7,362 nt of DNA from JACDAN01 sp050698015 (GTDB lineage Bacteria; Actinomycetota; Thermoleophilia; Gaiellales; Gaiellaceae). Position 1 is the stretch's first letter; each line of letters opens with the position of its first letter. The stretch lies in the NCBI GenBank assembly GCA_050698015.1, contig JBOHAU010000106.1, positions 1 to 7,362 of the forward strand, written 5' to 3'. Shown piece by piece: positions 1-6,068 of the stretch. The notes beneath the pieces were generated by a model that ran no database searches, had not been told where the DNA came from, and was given only the letters and a program-made list of their open reading frames with translations. Both the position numbers and the translations under genes were made by a program.

Positions 1-249
1 TACCTCGCCCGCGGAGACGCTAAAGAGCATGCCGCGCGCGAACGGCGGGCGCACTCGGTGGCCGCGGAGCTGACGCGATGTGGCATCGGGATCAGCTTCG
101 ACGGCGTCATTCACGTTCCGGAGGACGAGATCAGCTTCTTCCTCTTCGACGCCCCCTCCGGCCGGGAGGCCGCGCTGGCCGCGGCGCGCGCCGAGCTCGA
201 CCCGTTCCGCGTCGTCGGGGCAGTTACGTCCAGAAAGGAGGAGCCATGA
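1..249 (+). CDS. DUF4242-like small protein (5' end outside the window)
   Basis: The frame is open from the first base to a TGA at 247-249, giving 82 visible residues, so the start lies upstream; a GTG at 58 is in frame but would cut off the conserved N-terminal part. The visible chain begins YLAR and contains an Ala/Arg-rich helix, then VIHVPEDEISFFLFDAPSG, then a second Ala-rich helix and FRVVGAV. This order (Tyr-Leu strand, helix, V-P-x-D-E, F-x-L-F-D/E-A-P-S, RVV-x-AV) matches my recollection of the small DUF4242 family, which includes the Streptomyces nickel-binding protein SCO4226 and has a ferredoxin-like fold. Metal binding cannot be shown here. The stop overlaps the next gene's ATG as ATGA, so translational coupling to the haloperoxidase gene is likely. 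The family call rests on motif pattern only. Confidence 0.6.
   Translation, partial: YLARGDAKEHAARERRAHSVAAELTRCGIGISFDGVIHVPEDEISFFLFDAPSGREAALAAARAELDPFRVVGAVTSRKEEP
234..241 (+). promoter_or_regulatory. Strong Shine-Dalgarno site for the haloperoxidase gene
   Basis: AAAGGAGG, a near-perfect anti-SD complement, lies 4 bases before the ATG at 246, inside the last codons of the upstream small gene. It fixes the start at 246 rather than the in-frame ATG at 78, whose translation before residue 57 looks like out-of-frame Arg-rich sequence. It is the only strong SD I see in the window. Confidence 0.8.
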
Positions 250-1568
250 AGGCAACTCGACCCCGCGCCGTCGCGCGGTTCACGGCTGTGGCGGCGCTCA
301 TCGCGCTCCTGGCGCCGGCAGCCGCGCAGGCCAACGAAGTCACGACCTGGAACCTGATCGCGGTGAACACGCTCGCCGCGATCCCGGGGCCTGCGGGCGG
401 AGCAGGGCCCGCGATTCAGATCAACTTGGCAATGACCCATGGCGCCGCCTACGACGCGGTCAACGCGACCGAACCGAGGCACCATCGGCCGTACCTCCTC
501 AAACGGCGGTTCTCGGCGAGGGCCTCGAAGGAGGCGGCAGTCGCAACCGCGGCCTACCGCGTCCTCGCGAGCATCGTCTCGACCGTGCCCGCGACGATCG
601 CATTTCCGAACAGGACGAGCCTGCTGCAGTCGCTCGCCGCGCAGTACGACGCCTCGCTCGCGGCGATATCCGACTCCCCGTTCAAGCGGCAGGGGATCGG
701 CGCCGGGAACGCCGCCGCAGAGGCGATGATCGCCGCCCGGCGAGACGACGGCCGCTTCGGGCCCTCGCAGTGGGTGCCGAACCCAGCCCCCGGGCACTGG
801 CAGCCGCTCCTAAACCCGGACGGGACACAGATGCTCGACCCGACCCCGTGGGTCGGCGGCGTCCGCCCGTTCCTGCTGCAGAGCCCGTCGCAGTTCCGCA
901 CCGCCGGCCCGCAGGCACTCAGCAGCGCCGCCTGGGCGGCCGAGTTCAACGAGGTCAAGGCGCTCGGCTCGGTGAACAGTGCTGTCCGCACGCCCGAGCA
1001 GACGCACATCGCGCTCTTCTGGCAGAGCGCCGGAGGGGCGACTCTGCTCTGGAACGGCGTCGAGCGCAGGCTCATCGACAGCGGGAGCCTGGGCCTCGAC
1101 ATCGTCGAGAGCGCCCGACTGTTCGCGATGACGAACCTGAGCGGCGCGGATGCGGGGATCAACTGCTGGAACGACAAGTACTACTGGGACTTCTGGCGGC
1201 CGTGGGACGCGATCCCGCGGGCGGCAGAGGACGGCAACCCGGCGACCGAGCCCGACCCGGCCTGGAGGGCGCTCCTCACGGCGCCCTACCCCGACCACCC
1301 CTCGGGGCACCTCTGCTTCGACGGCTCACACCTGCGCGTGCTGCACCTGTTCTTCGGCACCGACGAGATCGGGTTCGACGTGACGAGCAGCCGCTTCCCA
1401 ACTGAGCCGCGCCACTTCGACCGCTTCTCGGACCCGCTCGAGGAGATCATCGAGGCGCGGATCTGGGCCGGCCTGCATTTCCGCACCGCCGACGTGCAAG
1501 CGGAGCTGCTCGGCCGGAACGTCGCGAACTACGCAGCGAACAACTACTTTCAACCGGTGGGGCGCTGA
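246..1568 (+). CDS. Exported vanadium-dependent haloperoxidase / PAP2-superfamily enzyme
   Basis: This 440-residue protein has a Sec-type signal peptide: basic start, hydrophobic stretch at about 12-26 and an AQA cleavage site after residue 29. Its C-terminal half carries the complete vanadate/phosphate pocket of vanadium haloperoxidases. K311 and R318 are spaced as Lys353/Arg360 of Curvularia chloroperoxidase, P-S353-G-H355 matches Ser402-Gly-His404, and R405...H411 matches Arg490/His496, with H411 the expected vanadate ligand. W308 sits at the place of chloroperoxidase Trp350, and Y348 at that of Phe397. The family oxidises halides with hydrogen peroxide using vanadate; relatives with the same fold are acid phosphatases, so the reaction is not proven. 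The only two cysteines of the mature chain, C307 and C357, flank the active-site motifs and might pair outside the cell. The gene follows a DUF4242-like gene with an ATGA overlap and ends at a hairpin. Family call secure; substrate unknown. Confidence 0.88.
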   Translation: MKATRPRAVARFTAVAALIALLAPAAAQANEVTTWNLIAVNTLAAIPGPAGGAGPAIQINLAMTHGAAYDAVNATEPRHHRPYLLKRRFSARASKEAAVATAAYRVLASIVSTVPATIAFPNRTSLLQSLAAQYDASLAAISDSPFKRQGIGAGNAAAEAMIAARRDDGRFGPSQWVPNPAPGHWQPLLNPDGTQMLDPTPWVGGVRPFLLQSPSQFRTAGPQALSSAAWAAEFNEVKALGSVNSAVRTPEQTHIALFWQSAGGATLLWNGVERRLIDSGSLGLDIVESARLFAMTNLSGADAGINCWNDKYYWDFWRPWDAIPRAAEDGNPATEPDPAWRALLTAPYPDHPSGHLCFDGSHLRVLHLFFGTDEIGFDVTSSRFPTEPRHFDRFSDPLEEIIEARIWAGLHFRTADVQAELLGRNVANYAANNYFQPVGR

Positions 1569-1572
1569 CATC

Positions 1573-1602
1573 GAGGGCGGCTGCCGTCGGGTAGCCGCTC
1601 TC
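1573..1602 (+). terminator. Hairpin terminator between convergent genes
   Basis: Bases 1573-1585 pair with 1590-1602 to give a 13-bp stem with two G-U pairs (1576/1599 and 1583/1592) around a GTCG loop. It starts 4 bases after the haloperoxidase stop and ends 4 bases from the prs stop codon. The tail TCTCCTCT is pyrimidine-rich but not a U tract, which is common for high-GC actinobacterial terminators. In the minus-strand transcript the two wobbles become A-C mismatches, so it should work best for the plus-strand gene, but it may serve both. Confidence 0.7.
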
Positions 1603-1606
1603 TCCT

Positions 1607-2665
1607 CTAGAAGAGCTGGTTCTCGCCTTGGAAGATCGCCGAGACCGACTCGTCGGCGAACACGTTCATGATCGTCTCGGCCAGGAGGCCCGAGACCGTC
1701 AGCACGGTCATGTTCGGAGGCCGCAGGATCGGGTCCATCGGGATGGTGTCGGTGACGACGAGCTCGTCGATCTCCTTGCTGTCGCGAAAGCGCTCCATCG
1801 AATCCTTCGCGAAGACCCCGTGAGTCGCGCAGACGTAGACCTTCGTCGCCCCCGCCTCCCGTAACGCCCGCGCGCCGGCGAGCAGGGTGCCGCCGGTCAT
1901 GATCACGTCGTCGCCGACGAGCGCGACCTTGCCGCGGACGTTGCCGGTCACCTCGGTGACGGCCGCCTGGTCGTGACCCGGACGCGTCTTGTGCATGATC
2001 GCGAAGTCGGCTCCGAGCAGCTCCGCGAACTTGACCGCCATCTTCGCCCGGCCCGCGTCCGGCGCGACTGAGACGACGCCAGGCCCGGTGAGACCCTGGT
2101 CACGCAGGTGTTGTGCGAAGAGCGGCAGCGCGACCATGTGGTCGACCGGAATCGAGAAGAAACCCTGGATCTGGCCGGCGTGGAGGTCCATCGTCAGGAC
2201 GCGGTCCGCGCCCGCGGTCTGGATCAAGTCGGCCACGAGCCTGGCGGTGATCGGCTCGCGCGGACGGGCTTTGCGGTCCTGGCGCGCGTAGGGGTACCAG
2301 GGCACGACCGCCGTGATCCGCTTCGCGGACGCGAGTTTCGCCGCCTGGATCATGATCAGCAGCTCCATCAGGTTCCGGTCGACGGGCTCGCACCCCGTCT
2401 GGACGAGGAACACGTCGGCGCCGCGGATCGACTCTTCGAACCGGCAGTAGGTCTCGCCGTTCGCGAACGAGCCGATCTTGACCTCGCCGAGCTCGACGCC
2501 GAGCCGCTCGCCGATCTTCTCGGCGAGCTCGGGGTGCGAGCGGCCCGAGAAGAGCATCAGCCGCTTCTGGGGCCCGCGCTCGATCCAGTGGTCGGGCTTG
2601 ATCTCGACGTCGGCCATAGCGGCCGGCACCGTCTCGAGACCGGGCAGCGTCGCGAGCTCAGTCAT
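1607..2665 (-). CDS. prs: Ribose-phosphate pyrophosphokinase (PRPP synthetase)
   Basis: The enzyme makes PRPP from ribose 5-phosphate and ATP in the cytoplasm, feeding purine, pyrimidine, His, Trp and NAD synthesis. Family motifs appear in order: FANGETYCRF, PWYPYARQDRK, the metal-binding DLH at 160-162 followed by AGQIQGFF, the catalytic loop Lys-x-Arg (K226, R228), and the ribose-phosphate loop at 250-260. In that loop the usual D-D-x-I-D-T-G-G-T reads D-D-V-I-M-T-G-G-T, with Met256 in place of the third Asp. The chosen ATG overlaps the glmU stop by 8 bases and gives 352 residues, about 30 more than the usual 315-320 at the N-terminus. An in-frame ATG at 2617 (residue 17) is an alternative start; neither has a good SD. 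Last gene of the minus-strand block, convergent with the haloperoxidase gene. Function confident, start less so. Confidence 0.95.
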   Translation of the reverse strand: MTELATLPGLETVPAAMADVEIKPDHWIERGPQKRLMLFSGRSHPELAEKIGERLGVELGEVKIGSFANGETYCRFEESIRGADVFLVQTGCEPVDRNLMELLIMIQAAKLASAKRITAVVPWYPYARQDRKARPREPITARLVADLIQTAGADRVLTMDLHAGQIQGFFSIPVDHMVALPLFAQHLRDQGLTGPGVVSVAPDAGRAKMAVKFAELLGADFAIMHKTRPGHDQAAVTEVTGNVRGKVALVGDDVIMTGGTLLAGARALREAGATKVYVCATHGVFAKDSMERFRDSKEIDELVVTDTIPMDPILRPPNMTVLTVSGLLAETIMNVFADESVSAIFQGENQLF

Positions 2666-3995
2666 CGTCGTCGGATCCACCGTCTCCACGTGAGGCGTAG
2701 CCCTCCTTGTTCTCCTGTCGCGCTCGGGCAACGGCGAGCGCGCCGGGCGGGACGTCCTTGGTGATGACGGACCCCGCCGCAATCCAAGCGCCCTCGCCAA
2801 TCTCGACCGGAGCAACGAAAGCATTCTGAACGCCGGTCCTGACGTCGGCCCCGATCGTCGTCCGGCTCTTGGGCTTCCCGGGCTCGTGCGGGAAGTTGAC
2901 CGTGATGTTGCCGGCGGCGATGTTCGTCCCCTCGCCGATCTCGGCGTCGCCGATGTAGGAGAGGTGGGGAATCTTGGTCCGCGCGCCCACGCGCGAGTTC
3001 TTGATCTCCACGAACGTGCCCGCCTTCGCGTCCGCCTCGAGAACCGTGCTGGGGCGAAGGTAACAGAAGGGCCCGACGAGCACACGCGGCCCGATCTCGG
3101 AGTCGACTGCGACGACGTGGGGGCCGACTTCTGCGCCGCCGGCGACACGCGTCCGGCCCCGGAGAACGGTGAACGGATGAATCGTCGCGTCCGGCTCGAG
3201 CTCCACCGACGGCTCGATCCAGGTCGTCGCCGGATCGACGATCGTCACCCCGGCAAGCATGTGCTCCTCGTTGATCCGGTCGCGGAGCGCCGCCGCAGCC
3301 GCCGCGAGCTCGACTCGTGTGTTCACGCCCTCCGCCTCCCCCGGCTCGGCCTCGTGGGCGGCTACACGGGCCCCATCTTCGACGAGCAGTCGCACGGCGT
3401 CGGTCAGATACAGCTCTCCTTGCGCGTTCGCGGGGACGAGCCGCTCGAGCGCCGGCCAGAGGCTCGCAGCCTCGAACACGTAGATCGAGGAGTTGACCTC
3501 GGTGATCGCCTGCTCCTCGGGGCTCAGGTCCGTGGCCTCGACGATCGCCCGGAGCGTCCCATCCTCGCCCCGAACGATTCGGCCGTAGCTGCCCGGGTCC
3601 TCGCGCGTGAACGTCAGTACGGTTGCCGCGGCGTCCGAGCTGCGGTGAGTCTCGAGGAGCTCGCGCAGGGTCTCCGGGCGCAGAAGGGGCGCATCGCCGG
3701 CCAGGACGATCACGTCGCCCTCGTGACCGTCGAGCGAGGAGCGGGCGGCGATGACCGCGTGGCCCGTCCCCAAAGGCTCCTGCTGGATCGCGACCTCGTA
3801 GCCGTCGAACGACTGGGCATAGGCGGGCGCGGTGACGACGACGAACGGATTCGGCTCGACGCTCCGCGCCGCTTCGGTGACCCAGTCCACCAGACGCCGC
3901 CCGAGCAGCGTGTGGATGTGCTTCGGCCGCTCCGAGCGCATGCGTGTGCCGAGGCCACCGGCGAGAACGACGGCTGCGACTCCGGATCCATTCAT
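2658..3995 (-). CDS. glmU: Bifunctional GlmU: GlcN-1-P acetyltransferase / GlcNAc-1-P uridyltransferase
   Basis: GlmU makes UDP-GlcNAc for peptidoglycan in two cytosolic steps, the acetyl transfer in its C-terminal domain and the uridyl transfer in its N-terminal domain. The N-terminal domain (to about 228) has LAGGLGTRM at 11-19 with K25, in the same numbering as E. coli, then QEPLGTGHA, LAGDAPLL and GVN225. The left-handed beta-helix domain has R314, K332, H344 and N367 at the spacing of E. coli Arg333, Lys351, His363 (catalytic) and Asn386. After N367 the usual Y-D-G is replaced by F-P-H-E-P-G. The protein ends in RQENKEGYA and a short acidic tail, at 445 residues close to the normal 456. 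The ATG lies 23 bases after the tRNA-Gln CCA end and has no SD; its stop overlaps the prs start. Very secure call. Confidence 0.97.
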   Translation of the reverse strand: MNGSGVAAVVLAGGLGTRMRSERPKHIHTLLGRRLVDWVTEAARSVEPNPFVVVTAPAYAQSFDGYEVAIQQEPLGTGHAVIAARSSLDGHEGDVIVLAGDAPLLRPETLRELLETHRSSDAAATVLTFTREDPGSYGRIVRGEDGTLRAIVEATDLSPEEQAITEVNSSIYVFEAASLWPALERLVPANAQGELYLTDAVRLLVEDGARVAAHEAEPGEAEGVNTRVELAAAAAALRDRINEEHMLAGVTIVDPATTWIEPSVELEPDATIHPFTVLRGRTRVAGGAEVGPHVVAVDSEIGPRVLVGPFCYLRPSTVLEADAKAGTFVEIKNSRVGARTKIPHLSYIGDAEIGEGTNIAAGNITVNFPHEPGKPKSRTTIGADVRTGVQNAFVAPVEIGEGAWIAAGSVITKDVPPGALAVARARQENKEGYASRGDGGSDDDD

Positions 3996-4018
3996 GGGGT
4001 TTGCAAAAGGGTTCTAGA

Positions 4019-4092
4019 TGGCTGGGGCGCCAGGATTCGAACCTGGGATCACGGGACCAAAACCCGTTGCCTTACCACTTGGCTACGCCCCA
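4019..4092 (-). tRNA. tRNA-Gln (anticodon TTG), CCA encoded
   Basis: Reading the minus strand, a 7-bp acceptor stem (TGGGGCG with CGCCCCA, U1-A72), a D arm GCC/GGC, an anticodon stem ACGGG/CCCGT with loop TTTTGGT, and a T arm CCAGG-TTCGAAT-CCTGG fold into a full 71-base cloverleaf, followed by the discriminator G at 4022 and CCA at 4019-4021. The anticodon TTG reads Gln CAA, and CAG by wobble. It sits 30 bases after the membrane-protein gene and 23 bases before glmU, on the same strand, so it may be cut out of a shared transcript. A tRNA-Gln upstream of glmU is, as far as I recall, seen in other actinobacteria. Confidence 0.96.
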
Positions 4093-4122
4093 AAAAATGG
4101 AAAGGTGGCCGACGTCTCCAGT

Positions 4123-4479
4123 CTAGCGTCGGTCGCCGAAAAGCACGACCAGCGCAACGACGGCGAGGATGCCGACGGCGATGAGGGCCAGCGTGCCGAC
4201 AAGGATGACGAGGATCGGGACGAGCGCGACTGGGGCCTGCGAGACGGCGGCGACCCAGGCGATGTCCCGGGCAACCACCGACCGCAGCCGGATCCCGACC
4301 GTGAAGTAGCCCACGATGAACAGGACGGCCACGAGCAGCGCGGCCCAGCGACTGATCACGCCGAAGACGAGGAGGATCGCCTCGACTATGGCGATCCAGA
4401 AGGCAATCCGCGTGCGGTAGCGCCGCAGCCAGCGGCTGCTGCGGGTCGCACCGTGCTCGAGTACCGGCTGGTCGATCAT
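4123..4479 (-). CDS. Small four-helix membrane protein, unknown function
   Basis: I do not recognise this 118-residue protein. It has a polar, basic N-terminus (about 1-24, rich in Arg), four hydrophobic segments near 25-42, 46-63, 73-93 and 95-114, the last two nearly continuous, and a short charged end (GDRR). Basic residues on both sides of the first two helices (R22, R24 and R64, R66, R71) favour a cytoplasmic N-terminus under the positive-inside rule. There is no signal cleavage site and no catalytic motif. It starts 12 bases after the ispE stop and ends 30 bases before tRNA-Gln, so it is probably the last protein gene of the metG-ispE run. The hydrophobic periodicity and tight spacing make it a real gene; its role cannot be inferred. 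Confidence 0.8.
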   Translation of the reverse strand: MIDQPVLEHGATRSSRWLRRYRTRIAFWIAIVEAILLVFGVISRWAALLVAVLFIVGYFTVGIRLRSVVARDIAWVAAVSQAPVALVPILVILVGTLALIAVGILAVVALVVLFGDRR

Positions 4480-4491
4480 CCGCGGCTGACG

Positions 4492-5283
4492 CTACCAGGC
4501 AGGTGTCGCGATCCAGGCCCTCCCGCGACCCTCGAGGGCGGCATGGGCGACGATCGCCGCTTCCTGCTCGGCGAAGAGCCCGAACACCGTCGGCCCGGCC
4601 CCGGAGACGTCGGCACGGAACGCCCCCAATGCATATAGGTCGTCGCTGAGAGAAGACGAGGCCAGGTCGTTGGCTGGCAGTGCCACGAGGTCGCCGTGAG
4701 CGAGCGCCCGGAGGAGGTCGGCACGCCGCTCGGTAAACCCCTCCGCGCCCGTGAAGGCGGAGTAGACGGCGGCCGTCGACTCCTTGCGCTCCCCGTGCGG
4801 GAGGAGGAGCAGGATCCAGTACTCCTGCGGGAGTGTGAGGGGCTGGAGCACGGTGCCGTCGCCCTCTCCCAACTGCGGCCCGACTGTGAGGAAGAACGGA
4901 ACATCGGCGCCGAGCCGCGCAGCCAGGGCGTGCAGCGCCGCATCATCGAGCGGCTTTCGAAGGGTCTCGTTGGCGAGCTCGAGTGCAGCAGCGGCGTCGG
5001 AGCTCCCTCCGCCGAGCCCCGCGGCGACCGGGACGTGCTTCTCGATCTCGACTCGCCAGGCGGGCTCTACTCCTGCAGCGGCGGCGAGATCCTGGAGTAC
5101 GCCGCGCACGATCGTGTCCTCGGGAAAGCCTTCGATGAGGAGCTCGGGCGACGGCTCCAGCCTGATCCGGTCGGCAAGGGAGATGCGCTGCAGAACGGTG
5201 GCGACCTCGTGCCGACCGTCGGGACGAGTTGGGCCGACGACCAGAGCGAGATTCAGCTTCGCCGGCGCGAGCCGCTCGGTCAT
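4492..5283 (-). CDS. ispE: 4-diphosphocytidyl-2-C-methyl-D-erythritol kinase
   Basis: IspE phosphorylates CDP-methylerythritol with ATP, the fourth step of the MEP isoprenoid pathway, in the cytoplasm. This 263-residue GHMP kinase shows AKLNLAL with K9, the glycine-rich ATP loop AAGLGGGSSDAA at 87-98, GADVPFF with the catalytic D127, and the C-terminal SGAGPTVFGLF. Lys and Asp match E. coli Lys10 and Asp141. The substrate-site motif usually read as D-G-Y-H is here D-G-R-H (R24, H25). The open frame runs 66 codons further upstream, but that part is Arg-rich sequence lying over the rsmA gene. The ATG at 5283 forms an ATGA overlap with the rsmA stop, which fixes the start. The length is slightly under the usual 280-310. 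Confidence 0.95.
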   Translation of the reverse strand: MTERLAPAKLNLALVVGPTRPDGRHEVATVLQRISLADRIRLEPSPELLIEGFPEDTIVRGVLQDLAAAAGVEPAWRVEIEKHVPVAAGLGGGSSDAAAALELANETLRKPLDDAALHALAARLGADVPFFLTVGPQLGEGDGTVLQPLTLPQEYWILLLLPHGERKESTAAVYSAFTGAEGFTERRADLLRALAHGDLVALPANDLASSSLSDDLYALGAFRADVSGAGPTVFGLFAEQEAAIVAHAALEGRGRAWIATPAW

Positions 5284-6068
5284 CCGTTCAGCGCGGTGGC
5301 GAGACCGACGAATTCCGCGGGCTCGAGCTCTTCCGCTCGTGTCATCGGCGGGCGACCGAGCTCTGCGAGCGCTCCGGCGGCCTGGTCGCGATCTGCGACG
5401 CCCGCGAGCTCGAGCGAGTTCGGGAGTCGCTTCCGCCGGTGCGCGAACGAGGCTTCGACGACGCGTTTGAGCTCCGGCCATGCCAAGGGCGGCGGCGCCG
5501 GGCGACGCCGGAAGGCGATGAGGGCGGAGTCGACGTTCGGGGGCGGCCTGAAGACCGACCTGGAGACGGCATGGAATCCGATCCGCTCAGCCGAGAGCTG
5601 GACGAGGACGGAGACTGCGCCGTAGGCCTTCGTCCGCGGCTCGGCGAAGAAGCGGTCGGCGATCTCACGCTGCACCATCACGCACCAGAGTTGAATCGAG
5701 GGGAGGCCGTCGAGGCTCTCGACGACGATGGGCGTCGCGACGTTGTACGGCAGGTTGGAGACGAGCTTGGTCGGCGGCGGTTCGAGCGTCGCCGGGTCGA
5801 GCGTCAGCGCATCGGCGAAGCGGAGCGCGACGTTCGGTCGCTCGCCGAAGCGCTCGTCGAGGTAGGGCTCGAGCCGCCGGTCGAGCTCGACGGCGTGGAC
5901 TTTCGAGACCCGATCTGCAAGGTACGAGGTCAAGCCGCCCGGGCCCGGCCCGACCTCGAGGACGACATCGGTCGACTCGAGCGCGGCCAGCCGGCCGATG
6001 ACGCCCAGGATGTTGTCGTCGACCAGGAAGTGCTGGCCGAGTTCTTTGCTGGGAGGGGGGAGCGTCAT
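5280..6068 (-). CDS. rsmA: 16S rRNA adenine dimethyltransferase (KsgA)
   Basis: RsmA/KsgA puts two methyl groups on each of two adjacent adenines (A1518/A1519 in E. coli numbering) near the 3' end of 16S rRNA, late in small-subunit assembly. The 262-residue protein begins with the family signature KELGQHFL (8-15). It then has the SAM-binding VLEVGPGPGGLT (36-47), E61 expected to bind the SAM ribose, D86, and the catalytic N-L-P-Y motif at 105-108. FRPPPNVDSA and the basic FAHRRKRLPNSL follow in the C-terminal rRNA-binding part. Its length matches the family (E. coli 273). It overlaps tatD upstream and ispE downstream by 4 bases each (ATGA), a strong sign of co-translation. There is no good SD, which fits coupled starts. 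Confidence 0.96.
   Translation of the reverse strand: MTLPPPSKELGQHFLVDDNILGVIGRLAALESTDVVLEVGPGPGGLTSYLADRVSKVHAVELDRRLEPYLDERFGERPNVALRFADALTLDPATLEPPPTKLVSNLPYNVATPIVVESLDGLPSIQLWCVMVQREIADRFFAEPRTKAYGAVSVLVQLSAERIGFHAVSRSVFRPPPNVDSALIAFRRRPAPPPLAWPELKRVVEASFAHRRKRLPNSLELAGVADRDQAAGALAELGRPPMTRAEELEPAEFVGLATALNG

Noticed and set aside
78..245. Upstream in-frame start for the haloperoxidase at 78
   Set aside because: The added residues are Arg-rich out-of-frame sequence over the small upstream gene; the ATG at 246 has the SD and a proper signal peptide.
80..1405. 441-codon plus-strand frame overlapping the haloperoxidase gene
   Set aside because: Arg/Pro-rich out-of-frame translation, while the other frame has a signal peptide and the full active site.
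2666..3148. N-terminal extension of prs up to 3148 (513-codon frame)
   Set aside because: It overlaps the GlmU acetyltransferase domain in another frame and translates to Ser/Arg/Pro-rich sequence without homology features.
4110..4130. Possible -10 element (TAGACT, minus strand, 4122-4127) upstream of tRNA-Gln
   Set aside because: It matches only four of six consensus bases and overlaps the membrane-gene stop codon, and no convincing -35 lies at proper spacing.
2886..4184. 432-codon plus-strand open frame opposite glmU and the tRNA
   Set aside because: Arg/Asp/Val-rich low-complexity translation with no motif, lying over a certain glmU and tRNA; a high-GC antisense shadow.
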